From Lactobacillus amylolyticus DSM 11664 (GTDB lineage Bacteria; Bacillota; Bacilli; Lactobacillales; Lactobacillaceae), in NCBI RefSeq assembly GCF_000178475.1, contig NZ_ADNY01000016.1:1-15876 (forward strand): DNA of 15,876 bases, in the 5' to 3' direction. The position numbers and the translations under genes were made by a program. Below the pieces are notes generated by a model, which saw only the letters and a program-made list of their open reading frames with translations, did no database searches and was not told where the DNA came from. This document shows, piece by piece, positions 6,488 to 14,491 of this stretch. Every line of letters starts with the position of its first letter. The stretch's first letter is position 1.

Positions 6488-7468
6488 ATGGCACATATGT
6501 CGCGAAGAGAGTATCGCATGAAGAACGAAAATCAGGAGGCACATGCCACTAAGGCAAAAAGTCAATACGCCAGATCCAGAGCCAATGATCGGCGCGTATA
6601 TCGCGAGAATGTAAAACCACGTAAAAGTACGATTCCTAATTTCAATGTCAACAGCACGCGGAAAGAATATACCCATGTTAGGTTGAATTTTTGGGAAATA
6701 TTTTCTGATCGGCCTTATGTTTCAGTTTTGCTGATTGTAATTGCTCTGTTCCTAATCATGGCAAAAATCTGGTGGGGCTTGGTTGTTCTGCTGATTTTAA
6801 CAGTAATTGGCATCTACTTTATTGCACGGTCGCATCATCCTAATCGAGTGCTTAGCCTTGAATTTAAGATGAAGGCTTCAAGAAAACTCAGCATGCTGCG
6901 AGCCCTGCAATTGGGTGGTTCTGTAACAATGTTTCTTGCGACGTATATGAAGCAGGTTGTCACCGTAAACTTTACTTCGGTCGGGTCAACGGACAGTTTG
7001 AATATTGTCGAAGGCTTTTTATCAAATCAAGGTGGCGCCTATGGTCAACAGGGAACGTACTTCCTTAATCTGTTGAATACGTTCACTGGCGGGCAGCTGT
7101 GGAGTTCTTATCGTTATGCGATAAATAGTGCGCAGATGATGAGTTCCAGTTCCGGTCGAATGATCGTAATGTGGATCTTGCTGTTGATGATTGCTCCAGC
7201 TCTCTGCGTTTTGGCACAATTCTTTAAGGAGCCATACGCTAGAAATGTTACTTTGATTACTTCAATTATTGCAATGATCAGTTTTATCTTGACGCCATCT
7301 TTGATGCGGCGCTGGATTGTTGCTTATGCAATGGAAAATCAAATGTCGCAAACAGCGGCTTCTAATGCTGTGACAATTGGTCCGATGGCTTATATTGCAA
7401 TGGCATGTTCGATTGGAGTAATGCTGATCGCGTGTTATCGTTCGATCAAAAAAGATAATTTTAAGTAA
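6488..7468 (+). CDS. Multi-pass membrane protein of unknown function
   Basis: I do not recognise the family of this 326-residue protein. Residues 1-75 are hydrophilic and very basic (many Arg and Lys, starting MAHMSRREYR), probably cytoplasmic. Two hydrophobic segments lie at about 77-112, a third near 138-153, then a polar stretch of about 70 residues (154-222) rich in Ser, Gly and Gln that may face outside, and three more at about 224-243, 252-270 and 298-317, with a basic C-terminal tail. I chose ATG 6488 because AAGGGAG (6473-6479) stands 8 bases before it; a GTG at 6452 in the same frame lacks a ribosome binding site. It is a single-gene unit divergent from the MFS gene and closed by its own terminator, which hints that both may answer to one signal. 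Confidence 0.75.
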   Translation: MAHMSRREYRMKNENQEAHATKAKSQYARSRANDRRVYRENVKPRKSTIPNFNVNSTRKEYTHVRLNFWEIFSDRPYVSVLLIVIALFLIMAKIWWGLVVLLILTVIGIYFIARSHHPNRVLSLEFKMKASRKLSMLRALQLGGSVTMFLATYMKQVVTVNFTSVGSTDSLNIVEGFLSNQGGAYGQQGTYFLNLLNTFTGGQLWSSYRYAINSAQMMSSSSGRMIVMWILLLMIAPALCVLAQFFKEPYARNVTLITSIIAMISFILTPSLMRRWIVAYAMENQMSQTAASNAVTIGPMAYIAMACSIGVMLIACYRSIKKDNFK

Positions 7469-7469
7469 A

Positions 7470-7508
7470 AAAAGACAGGCTAGAAAAATTGTTTCTAACC
7501 TGTCTTTT
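7470..7508 (+). terminator. Terminator of the membrane-protein gene
   Basis: AAAAGACAGG-C-TAGAAA (7470-7486) pairs with TTTCTA-A-CCTGTCTTTT (7492-7508) with one mismatch in the stem and a five-base loop. It begins two bases after the stop codon. A-runs on its left side could let it also act on the minus-strand gene ending at 7551. Confidence 0.8.
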
Positions 7509-7550
7509 ATTCTGAATTTTTAGCGAAATTAATTAACTGAGAGCTTTTAA

Positions 7551-7922
7551 TTAGTACCAGTGGTGAGCTAACCAAAACCTCTTAGCATTAACCCATGAAC
7601 CGTAACGGCGGTAAACATATTGATCAGCAACCCTTTCTTGGTTCCTAGCTGATAAATTGCCGTGTAAGTAAGCAATGTTTAATTGGTACTTACCGTAACA
7701 AACATCGTTTCTAGCGGTGTAGCTACCGCCTGATTCGTGCATTGCAATCCACTCCTTAGCTGCCCTTTCCCTTCTGGAAAGAGTAGCAGCTTGAACGGTT
7801 TGGTTAGTAGAAGTATTAGTAGTAAAAGTTTGTACAGCTACGATTGCTGTGAAGGCAAGTACTAAAGCTGCGAATAATTTAAATAAATTTGATTTGAAGT
7901 TTGATTTTACGTTATTATTCAT
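7551..7922 (-). CDS. Short secreted Apf-like cell-wall protein, transglycosylase-like fold
   Basis: This 123-residue protein has a secretion signal (basic start, hydrophobic core about 13-30, likely cleavage around TVQA/A near residue 45) followed directly by a roughly 75-residue domain like the C-terminal part of lactobacillus aggregation-promoting factors. Marks are HESGGSY with a candidate catalytic Glu63, a paired CYGKYQL segment, NQERVADQYV and the ending FWLAHHWY. The ESGG motif is shared with lysozyme-like transglycosylases, so it may cut or bind peptidoglycan; activity is not shown. Known Apf proteins are longer and have a variable Ser/Gln-rich region before this domain, which is absent here, so this is a minimal version. 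The ribosome binding site is weak and distant (AGGG, about 12 bases). A good promoter with a WalR-like box lies upstream. Confidence 0.82.
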   Translation of the reverse strand: MNNNVKSNFKSNLFKLFAALVLAFTAIVAVQTFTTNTSTNQTVQAATLSRRERAAKEWIAMHESGGSYTARNDVCYGKYQLNIAYLHGNLSARNQERVADQYVYRRYGSWVNAKRFWLAHHWY

Positions 7923-7977
7923 AGTTCATTCATTCCCTAAAAATTTAAAACTTAACGTTTTCTTAATGACTACGCTT

Positions 7978-8006
7978 TATATACTACAAGCATAATGTGA
8001 CAGCAA
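7978..8006 (-). promoter_or_regulatory. Promoter of the Apf-like gene
   Basis: On the minus strand TTGCTG (8006-8001) and TATATA (7983-7978) are separated by exactly 17 bases. The distance to the start codon at 7922 leaves a leader of about 50 bases. No competing promoter as good is seen on this strand. Confidence 0.6.
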
Positions 8007-8013
8007 TGTTACA
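7997..8013 (-). promoter_or_regulatory. WalR-like direct repeat over the -35
   Basis: On the minus strand TGTAAC (8013-8008), five bases, then TGTCAC (8002-7997) fits the WalR/YycF box TGTWAH-N5-TGTWAH with one mismatch (C for W in the second half). It overlaps the -35 hexamer of the Apf-like gene. WalRK controls peptidoglycan-active exoproteins in Firmicutes, which agrees with the product. Confidence 0.5.
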
Positions 8014-8078
8014 AAACGAAGACGGAGCTCTTACAATCGATAAATAATCACATTTTTTAACGATTAGAGACGCTTTTT

Positions 8079-8087
8079 TGGTAGAAT
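8079..8087 (+). promoter_or_regulatory. Predicted extended -10 promoter of pepN
   Basis: TGGTAGAAT combines the extended TGn element with a TATAAT-like hexamer (TAGAAT, 8082-8087). No strong -35 is visible. It sits 33 bases before the pepN start, leaving a short leader that contains a strong AGGAGG at 8109-8114. Confidence 0.5.
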
Positions 8088-8120
8088 TTAGGGGACAAAT
8101 GATATTTTAGGAGGAAAAAT

Positions 8121-10652
8121 ATGGCAGTTAAACGTGTTTATGAAACTTTTCATCCTGAACATTACAATCTTTTTATTGACGTTAACCGTAAAAATAAGAA
8201 GATTTCAGGTACTTCAACTGTAACTGGTGATGCTCAAGAAAAGACTGTTTTAATTAGTCAAAAGTTTATGAAAGTCTCATCAGTTAAGGCTGATGGTCAG
8301 GATGTACCATTCACAGTTAGCGATGAAGATGAAGCAATTAAAATTGAATTAGGCAAAACCGGTAAGACTACGATTGCAATCGCTTATACCGCACCATTGA
8401 CTGATACAATGATGGGCATTTATCCATCATATTACGAACTAAATGGTGAAAAGAAGCAAATTATCGGTACCCAATTTGAAACAACATTTGCACGTCAAGC
8501 CTTTCCATGTGTTGACGAACCAGAAGCTAAAGCAACTTTTAGTTTGGCACTTAAGTGGGATGAACAACCTGGCGAAATTGCTCTTGCTAACATGCCTGAA
8601 GAAAAAGTGGAAGATGGAGTTCACTACTTTAAAGAAACAGTTCGCATGTCTAGCTACTTGGTTGCATTTGCCTTTGGTGATTTGCAATCTAAGATAACTG
8701 AAACCAAAGATGGCGTTAAGATCGGTGTCTTTGCAACTAAGGCACACAAGGCTAAGGAATTAGACTTTGCTCTTGAAATTGCTAAAGAAGCAATTGAATT
8801 TTATGAAGACTTTTATCAAACTAAGTACCCACTTCCAAATTCATGGCAATTGGCTTTGCCAGACTTTAGTGCTGGTGCGATGGAAAACTGGGGTCTTGTA
8901 ACATACCGTGAAGCATATCTTCTTCTTGATCCTGACAATACTTCACTTGAAATGAAGAAATTGGTTGCTACCGTTATTACGCACGAGTTGGCTCACCAAT
9001 GGTTCGGTGACTTAGTAACGATGAAATGGTGGGACAACTTATGGTTGAACGAAAGTTTTGCTAACATGATGGAATATTTGTCAGTTGATGCTCTGAAGCC
9101 AGAATGGCACATCTGGGAAATGTTCCAAACCAGCGAAGCACCTGCTGCTCTTGGTCGGGATGCTACTGATGGTGTTCAACCAATTCAAATGAAGATTAAT
9201 GATCCGGCTGATATCGACTCTGCCTTTGATGCAGCGATTGTTTATGCCAAGGGATCAAGAATGCTTGTAATGGTTCGAGCACTTCTTGGCGACGATGCTT
9301 TGCGCAAGGGACTTAAGTACTACTTCGATCACCACAAGTATGGCAATGCAACTGGTGATGACCTTTGGGATGCACTTTCAACTGCAACTGATTTGGATAT
9401 TGGTAAAATCATGCAATCATGGCTTGAACAACCTGGTTATCCAGTTGTAACAGCTAAAGTTGCTGAAAATGGTCACCTTGTTTTAAGTCAAAAGCAATTC
9501 TTTATCGGTGAAGGAAAAGATGTCGACAGAACTTGGCAAATTCCTTTGAATGCAAACTTTGACGCACCTAAGATTATGTCTGAAAAAGAACTTGATCTCG
9601 GCGATTACAAGACTTTGCGTGAAAAAGCTGGTCATCCATTACGTGTCAATGTTGGCAACAATTCCCACTTCATCGTTAAGTATGACGATACTTTGATGAA
9701 GGATATTATGTCAGACCTTGATGATTTGGATCCAATTGCTAAGTTGCAATTATTGCAAGATCTTCGTCTTTTGGCAGAAGGCAAGCAAATTTCTTATGCT
9801 GAAATTGTGCCACTTTTGACAAAATTCGCTGACTCTAAGTCTGGTTTAGTCATCAACGCTTTGTACACAACTGCTGCTAAGCTTCGTCAATTTGTAGATC
9901 CTGATTCTGATGAAGAAAAGAACTTGAAGAAGCTTTATGACAAATTATCTAAAGAGCAAGTTGCTCGCTTAGGTTGGATGCCAAAGAAGGGCGAAAGCGA
10001 TGACGATATTCAAATTCGTCCATATGAATTAAGTGCAAGCATTTACGCTGGCAACAGTGATTCAATCAAGGCTGCACATAAGTTGTTTGAAGAAAATGAA
10101 GACAACCTGGAAGCTTTGAATGCTGATGTTCGTCCATACGTTTTAATTAATGAAGTTAAGAACTTTGGCAGTCACAACTTGATGGCTAAATTGATCAAGG
10201 AATATCAAAGAACTGCTGATGCTTCATATAAAGCTGACTTGCGTAACGCTGCTACTAATACAACTGATCCAGCTGAAATTAATAAGTTGATTGAATACTT
10301 CGAAGACGCTGATGTGATTAAGCCACAAGACTTGCGTGGCTGGTTTGCTGGCGTACTTTCCAATCACAAGGGTGAACAAGCTGCTTGGGATTGGATTAGA
10401 AAAGATTGGGATTGGCTTGATAAGACTGTTGGTGGCGACATGGAATTTGCTACCTTCGTTCAAGTTATCTCAAGAGTCTTCAGAACTCCTGCAAGATTGA
10501 AGGAATTCAAAGAATTCTTTGAACCAAAGCTTAACGTTCAATTGTTGAAGCGTGAAATTCAAATGGATACTAAGGTTATTGAAACCAGAGTAGATTTGAT
10601 TCGAGCTGAAGGAAAGGCTGTTAACGACGCTGTTGCTAAGGCTTTGAACTAA
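8121..10652 (+). CDS. pepN: Aminopeptidase N (lysyl aminopeptidase), M1 family
   Basis: PepN is the broad general aminopeptidase of lactobacilli, a cytoplasmic zinc enzyme that removes N-terminal residues, notably Lys, Arg and Leu, from imported peptides. At 843 residues it has the usual length. Visible M1 marks are the substrate-binding GAMENWG (from residue 252) and HELAH (288-292) with the third zinc ligand Glu311 in NESFA, giving HEXXH-X18-E. There is no signal peptide. The N-terminal beta domain is about 1-190, the catalytic domain about 190-440, and the helical C-terminal domain follows. AGGAGG lies 6 bases before the ATG and codon use is highly biased, both signs of strong expression. 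The next gene encodes the peptide importer DtpT, so uptake and breakdown sit side by side, though each has its own promoter. Confidence 0.96.
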   Translation: MAVKRVYETFHPEHYNLFIDVNRKNKKISGTSTVTGDAQEKTVLISQKFMKVSSVKADGQDVPFTVSDEDEAIKIELGKTGKTTIAIAYTAPLTDTMMGIYPSYYELNGEKKQIIGTQFETTFARQAFPCVDEPEAKATFSLALKWDEQPGEIALANMPEEKVEDGVHYFKETVRMSSYLVAFAFGDLQSKITETKDGVKIGVFATKAHKAKELDFALEIAKEAIEFYEDFYQTKYPLPNSWQLALPDFSAGAMENWGLVTYREAYLLLDPDNTSLEMKKLVATVITHELAHQWFGDLVTMKWWDNLWLNESFANMMEYLSVDALKPEWHIWEMFQTSEAPAALGRDATDGVQPIQMKINDPADIDSAFDAAIVYAKGSRMLVMVRALLGDDALRKGLKYYFDHHKYGNATGDDLWDALSTATDLDIGKIMQSWLEQPGYPVVTAKVAENGHLVLSQKQFFIGEGKDVDRTWQIPLNANFDAPKIMSEKELDLGDYKTLREKAGHPLRVNVGNNSHFIVKYDDTLMKDIMSDLDDLDPIAKLQLLQDLRLLAEGKQISYAEIVPLLTKFADSKSGLVINALYTTAAKLRQFVDPDSDEEKNLKKLYDKLSKEQVARLGWMPKKGESDDDIQIRPYELSASIYAGNSDSIKAAHKLFEENEDNLEALNADVRPYVLINEVKNFGSHNLMAKLIKEYQRTADASYKADLRNAATNTTDPAEINKLIEYFEDADVIKPQDLRGWFAGVLSNHKGEQAAWDWIRKDWDWLDKTVGGDMEFATFVQVISRVFRTPARLKEFKEFFEPKLNVQLLKREIQMDTKVIETRVDLIRAEGKAVNDAVAKALN

Positions 10653-10675
10653 TTTGAATTAAAAAGCATTATGAT

Positions 10676-10708
10676 AAAAGCTCTATCCGTTAGGATAGGG
10701 CTTTTTTT
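10676..10708 (+). terminator. Terminator of pepN
   Basis: AAAAGC-T-CTATCC (10676-10688) pairs with GGATAG-G-GCTTTT (10693-10705), one G-T pair, with a GTTA loop and a run of seven T (10702-10708). The last T bases are shared with the -35 hexamer of dtpT. Confidence 0.88.
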
Positions 10709-10736
10709 GACGAATAAAGAATTTAGCCTGTATAAT
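10707..10736 (+). promoter_or_regulatory. Promoter of dtpT
   Basis: TTGACG (10707-10712) and a perfect TATAAT (10731-10736) are 18 bases apart, a strong sigma-A type promoter. Its -35 starts inside the T-run of the pepN terminator. It separates dtpT from pepN as its own transcription unit with a leader of about 40 bases. Confidence 0.7.
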
Positions 10737-10752
10737 AATGACTTGTGTAAAC

Positions 10753-10782
10753 TTTGATTAAAGGAGTTTTATTGTAATCAAA
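10753..10782 (+). promoter_or_regulatory. Leader hairpin holding the dtpT Shine-Dalgarno in its loop
   Basis: TTTGATTA (10753-10760) is the exact reverse complement of TAATCAAA (10775-10782). The 14-base loop begins with AAGGAG (10761-10766), the only ribosome binding site, and the last paired base is the A of the ATG. The spacing from AAGGAG to ATG is 15 bases, far above the usual 5-9. The stem is seven A-U pairs and one G-C, so it should be easily melted. Confidence 0.5.
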
Positions 10783-12275
10783 TGAATAACAAGAATATGG
10801 ATACTGCCTTTTTTGGTCAACCTCGAGGCTTATCTACTTTGTTCTTTACAGAAATGTGGGAACGATTTAGCTATTACGGCATGCGAGCAATTCTCCTGTT
10901 CTACATGTACTATGCCGTGACTCAAGGCGGATTAGGTATGAACCAAACGACAGCGGCATCGATCATGTCAATCTACGGCTCATTAGTTTATCTAGCTACT
11001 GTTGCCGGAGGCTGGTTGTCAGATCATCTTTGGGGATCACGCCGAACTTTGTTTATTGGCGGTGTCTTCATTATGCTGGGTCATATTGTACTAGCATTGC
11101 CAGCAGGTACAGCTGCGCTTTATATTTCAATTGCTTTAATTGTAGTTGGGACTGGCTTGCTTAAACCAAATGTATCTAATATGGTTGGTGGCCTGTATTC
11201 AGAAGAAGATCGAAGACGGGATGCCGGCTTTAGTATGTTTGTTTTCGGAATCAACTTGGGCAGTGCCATTGCACCTATTTTGGTTCCTTGGGCCGCTAAC
11301 GGTTTTGGCTTTCACTTATTTGGTAATGAGACCAACTTTCATGCTGGTTTTTCGTTGGCAGCGATAGGGATGTTCTTTGGTCTAGTGCAATATTACTTTG
11401 GCGGGAAAAAGTATCTATCAACTGACGGCTTATTACCTAATGATCCAATCGATAAAGCCGATTTATTGCGGATTGTAAAATGGATCGTAATTTGCATTGC
11501 CATTATTGCTGCAATTCTAGGCGTTATGGCTTCAATGGGTCAATTGAATGTCGATAATGTTATTACTTTGTTGACAATTGTTGCGATTGCCTTGCCGGTT
11601 TACTATTTCGTTGCAATGCTGCGCAGTCCGAAAGTTAATGAAATTGAACATTCACGGGTTAAAGCATATATCCCATTGTTCATCGCTGCTGCTATTTTCT
11701 GGGGAATTGAAGAATCAGGTTCAGTTGTTTTGGCTCTGTTTGCTGAACAAAGAACTATTTTGCATATTGGCAGCTGGCATTTCTCAGCAGCCAACTTCCA
11801 AACGCTGAATCCAATTTTTATTATGATTCTCACGCCATTCTTCGTTTGGCTTTGGGAACACTGGAAAAATCAACCAAGTGCACCAGGAAAGTTTGCCAGT
11901 GGTCTGATTTTTGCAGGTTTTTCATATATTTGGATGGCCATTCCTGGAATGCTCTTTGGTACACAGGGAAGAGTTTCTCCATTATGGTTAGTCGGTTCCT
12001 GGTTTATTGTTGAAATCGCGGAAATGCTGATTTCACCAATTGGTCTTTCAATTACTACTAAGCTTGCGCCTAATGCTTACCGGTCACAGATGATGAGTTT
12101 GTGGTTCCTAGCAGATGCCACTGGACAGGCCGTTAACGCGCAGATTGTTAAATTATATTCAACAAATACTGAAGTGGCCTATTTCTGGGCCGTTGGCTTG
12201 GTAAGCGTCATTTTCGGTGTCTTGATGTTCTTCATGGTTAAGCGAATTAATGGCTTCATGGAAGGCGTTAGATAA
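10782..12275 (+). CDS. dtpT: Di/tripeptide:proton symporter, POT/PTR2 family
   Basis: DtpT is the proton-driven importer of di- and tripeptides in lactic acid bacteria. This 497-residue protein has about 14 membrane segments, the family length, and the POT signature [16 protein letters not shown] pattern ExxERFxYYG at residues 24-33, whose Glu and Arg take part in proton coupling and peptide binding. Segments such as [13 protein letters not shown] and [17 protein letters not shown] match PTR2 family motifs. The ATG at 10782 is the only sensible start in frame, since upstream codons in frame offer no start, yet its ribosome binding site is 15 bases away and lies in a hairpin loop. It follows pepN, fitting a peptide-use pair. 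Codon use is less biased than in pepN. Confidence 0.93.
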   Translation: MNNKNMDTAFFGQPRGLSTLFFTEMWERFSYYGMRAILLFYMYYAVTQGGLGMNQTTAASIMSIYGSLVYLATVAGGWLSDHLWGSRRTLFIGGVFIMLGHIVLALPAGTAALYISIALIVVGTGLLKPNVSNMVGGLYSEEDRRRDAGFSMFVFGINLGSAIAPILVPWAANGFGFHLFGNETNFHAGFSLAAIGMFFGLVQYYFGGKKYLSTDGLLPNDPIDKADLLRIVKWIVICIAIIAAILGVMASMGQLNVDNVITLLTIVAIALPVYYFVAMLRSPKVNEIEHSRVKAYIPLFIAAAIFWGIEESGSVVLALFAEQRTILHIGSWHFSAANFQTLNPIFIMILTPFFVWLWEHWKNQPSAPGKFASGLIFAGFSYIWMAIPGMLFGTQGRVSPLWLVGSWFIVEIAEMLISPIGLSITTKLAPNAYRSQMMSLWFLADATGQAVNAQIVKLYSTNTEVAYFWAVGLVSVIFGVLMFFMVKRINGFMEGVR

Positions 12276-12284
12276 AAAAAGCGT

Positions 12285-12317
12285 AAAAAATAGAGCTCCA
12301 ACGAGCTCTATTTTTTT
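12285..12317. terminator. Bidirectional terminator between dtpT and L,D-transpeptidase gene
   Basis: AAAAAATAGAGCTC (12285-12298) pairs perfectly with GAGCTCTATTTTTT (12303-12316) with a four-base CAAC loop. A- and T-runs on the two arms give a terminator in both directions, serving dtpT and the gene ending at 12325 on the minus strand. Confidence 0.9.
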
Positions 12318-12324
12318 ATTTTGT

Positions 12325-13536
12325 TTAGTTGTAAACAATTACAGCTTCATCCTTGATGACGTTTTTCCAAACCCTGTGGATCTCAGATGGACGAATGTTA
12401 ACACATCCGTGTGAACCACCCTTAAGGTAGGCTGTCTTGCTCCAATCGGTTCTCCAACTAGCATCATGCAAACCACACCCAGTTGTTAAAGTAAATGGCA
12501 TCCAGTATTTAACCTTGGAAGCATATTTAGTTCCATCATCGTTGTAGCCGCGAAGGGTACTTGGTGATTCCTTGTATTGAATATACCAAACACCAGTAGG
12601 AGTCCGGTTGCCCTTACCAGTGTAAGTACCAGTAACGACATCGGTTAAGTGAACAGCAACTTTGCCTTTTCTGACAACCCATAATTCCTGTTTCTTGATA
12701 GAAACAACAACGTAGTTATTGCCGATTCCATGATTGCTCTTGCCGTAGCCATGAGCATAAGTACTGTAACCTAAGCCATAGATATAATCAGCACCATTGA
12801 TTGTCTTGGTACCATTCATAAAGGCTTTTTCGATTGCTGCTTGAGCCTTTTGCTCATAAATGCCCCAGCCATAGCTCTTATTTGTAACGGTAATGGTTTT
12901 GCCTTTAACGCTAGAGCCAGAAGGAACGGTGAACTTGTAGCTCTTCTTCAGAGTACCGACGTCCTTGTTCATTTGCGTTAACTTGGCAGTTAGCTTGCTG
13001 ACATCTTTAAAATCATATTTGCCATTGCTGTAAGTAACATCATCAATCAAGTCTGTTGCTTTAAGTTGGTAAGTTTTGCCAGCAATTTTATAAGAAACAA
13101 CGGCTTTATTCATTTGGTTCAGCTTCTTTTTAGCAGTAGCCATTTCACTTGAACTGTAATTGTAATTGGTATTGCTTGGTACGTCGGTATGCTGCTTCGT
13201 AAAGTATTTTTGCACTTTTGCTTTAGTAATCGTCTTAATTGAGCTATCACGGCTCAAGATTACTTTATGGTTCTTCAGCTCAACAACATTCTTGGCCTTT
13301 TGGTTAATCTTGGCAGTTGCTTTTGCTACCGTTAAGTTTCCAACCTTCACGCCGTAAATAGTAACGTTTGGGTTAAAATGAGTTGTAGCGAATTTTCTCT
13401 CACGTGCTTCGCTTGCAACCCGATTATTGTGTATAACGACCCCAAAGATAATCGCGAGCACGATAATTATCGCGCCAATAATCAGAATGATATTATTGCG
13501 ATTGTTACGTTTTCTTAGATCTTTTCTAGATTGCAT
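12325..13536 (-). CDS. L,D-transpeptidase (YkuD domain), membrane anchored
   Basis: This 403-residue protein would act outside the cell on peptidoglycan peptide stems, forming non-classical cross-links or attaching wall components. A basic N-terminus (MQSRKDLRKRNNRNN) precedes one hydrophobic anchor at about 16-36. Residues of about 45-270 resemble the peptidoglycan-binding region that often precedes YkuD domains, with repeated Lys-rich beta segments. The YkuD domain fills the C-terminus from NNYVVVSIKKQELWV to the end, with the catalytic SHGCVNIRPSE (nucleophile Cys378, His376) and a TPTGVWYI segment. The ribosome binding site is weak (GGG, about six bases off). An extended -10 promoter (TGATACACT, 13597-13589) with -35 TTTACT (13617-13612) lies upstream. 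Whether it is cross-linking or hydrolytic cannot be told. Confidence 0.9.
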   Translation of the reverse strand: MQSRKDLRKRNNRNNIILIIGAIIIVLAIIFGVVIHNNRVASEARERKFATTHFNPNVTIYGVKVGNLTVAKATAKINQKAKNVVELKNHKVILSRDSSIKTITKAKVQKYFTKQHTDVPSNTNYNYSSSEMATAKKKLNQMNKAVVSYKIAGKTYQLKATDLIDDVTYSNGKYDFKDVSKLTAKLTQMNKDVGTLKKSYKFTVPSGSSVKGKTITVTNKSYGWGIYEQKAQAAIEKAFMNGTKTINGADYIYGLGYSTYAHGYGKSNHGIGNNYVVVSIKKQELWVVRKGKVAVHLTDVVTGTYTGKGNRTPTGVWYIQYKESPSTLRGYNDDGTKYASKVKYWMPFTLTTGCGLHDASWRTDWSKTAYLKGGSHGCVNIRPSEIHRVWKNVIKDEAVIVYN

Positions 13537-13588
13537 AATTACCCAACTTATTTCTTTTCAAACATCGAATGAACGTTTGCTAGCCAAC

Positions 13589-13617
13589 AGTGTATCATCT
13601 ATCAAGCGGTTAGTAAA
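13589..13617 (-). promoter_or_regulatory. Promoter of the L,D-transpeptidase gene
   Basis: On the minus strand TTTACT (13617-13612), 17 bases, then TACACT (13594-13589), preceded by TGA as an extended -10 element. This leaves a leader of about 45 bases. Confidence 0.5.
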
Positions 13618-13645
13618 GAAAGTACAATTAAATTAACGTTTTTAT

Positions 13646-13651
13646 TATAAT
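13646..13651 (+). promoter_or_regulatory. -10 box for the GalT/HIT-like gene
   Basis: A perfect TATAAT lies 36 bases before the start codon at 13688. The sequence 17 bases upstream (TACAAT, 13623-13628) is a poor -35, so the promoter may be weak or activator dependent. Confidence 0.4.
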
Positions 13652-13687
13652 ATTAAAGAAAGGCAATTTAAACGAAGAGGGTTAAAA

Positions 13688-14491
13688 ATGACGAATGATC
13701 CACTTGTTTTTCAAATGGGAATCGCTAAAAACAAGCCGCAATCTTACCGGAAAAAGACTACGTTCAAGCAAAAACAATGTCCGTTTTGCGATGTTGCTCA
13801 CTTAACTGATATTTATAAGCGTAATGGCGACTTGATTTGGCTGCATAATAAATTTCCTACTTTGCGTGATACGATGCAAACCGTGTTGATTGAAAGCCAC
13901 GACCATAATGGCGATATTGCTACTTACTCTAAGGAGCACAATCGGAAGATGATCAAATTTGCTTTGAGCTGTGCAGAGGAGATGCAAAATAGCGGCAAAT
14001 ACGAATCCGTTCTTTGGCACAAAAATTATGGCCCGCATTCTGGCGGTTCTCTAATTCATCCGCATATGCAAATAGTTGGTCTAGAGCACGAAAATGGCTA
14101 CAAGTATATTCGTCCTAACAACTTTGAGGGAGAAAGCTTGTTTAAAAATCAAGATGTGGAAGTCAATATTGCCCAGCATCCCGTTCAAGGCTATACAGAA
14201 CTAAATATTAATTCTTTAACTAAAAAAGATCTGGCCTTATGGGCCGACTGGATTCAAAGCGGCGTCAAATACATGCTTAATATTATGTACAACGGCCGCT
14301 GCGATTCTTATAACCTCTTCTTTTATCCGCGCGAAGACGGCGGAGTGTGTGCCAAATTAATTACTCGCTTCGATGCGCCGCCTTACTTCGTCGGTTATAA
14401 ATTATCGCAAGTTAATGATGAAGTTACGCTTGATAATGAAGCGAAACGGTTTAAACAATTTTTTGATCATGGTTCAATAATAAAAGCCTAG
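13688..14491 (+). CDS. GalT/HIT-like protein (DUF4931 type)
   Basis: This 267-residue protein resembles galactose-1-phosphate uridylyltransferases and HIT hydrolases but is shorter than GalT (about 350 or, in the lactobacillus type, about 490 residues). It has CPFC (Cys31 and Cys34, like the GalT zinc pair), LHNKFPTL, HSGGSLIHPHMQIVG with the HxHxQ active-site pattern (His124, His126, Gln128; His126 would be the nucleophile by analogy), and NLFFYPREDGG. The family is best described as DUF4931, nucleotide transferase or hydrolase of unknown substrate. I do not call it galT because no other Leloir gene is near and the length differs. GAAGAGG (13674-13680) is 7 bases before the ATG. The TAG stop lies inside the terminator stem. 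Confidence 0.8.
   Translation: MTNDPLVFQMGIAKNKPQSYRKKTTFKQKQCPFCDVAHLTDIYKRNGDLIWLHNKFPTLRDTMQTVLIESHDHNGDIATYSKEHNRKMIKFALSCAEEMQNSGKYESVLWHKNYGPHSGGSLIHPHMQIVGLEHENGYKYIRPNNFEGESLFKNQDVEVNIAQHPVQGYTELNINSLTKKDLALWADWIQSGVKYMLNIMYNGRCDSYNLFFYPREDGGVCAKLITRFDAPPYFVGYKLSQVNDEVTLDNEAKRFKQFFDHGSIIKA

Noticed and set aside
7997..8013. GlnR/TnrA-like site (TGTGA...TTACA) on the plus strand near pepN
   Set aside because: The spacer between half sites is 8, not the required 7, and the WalR reading on the other strand fits spacing and product better.
8439..8747. 102-codon ORF antisense to pepN
   Set aside because: Lies wholly inside a strongly coding gene, with Cys/Phe-rich composition typical of an antisense shadow and no ribosome binding site of note.
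13559..13579. CAAAC...GTTTG repeat as a cre site in the L,D-transpeptidase leader
   Set aside because: Only five-base arms match and the central part departs from the CcpA consensus.
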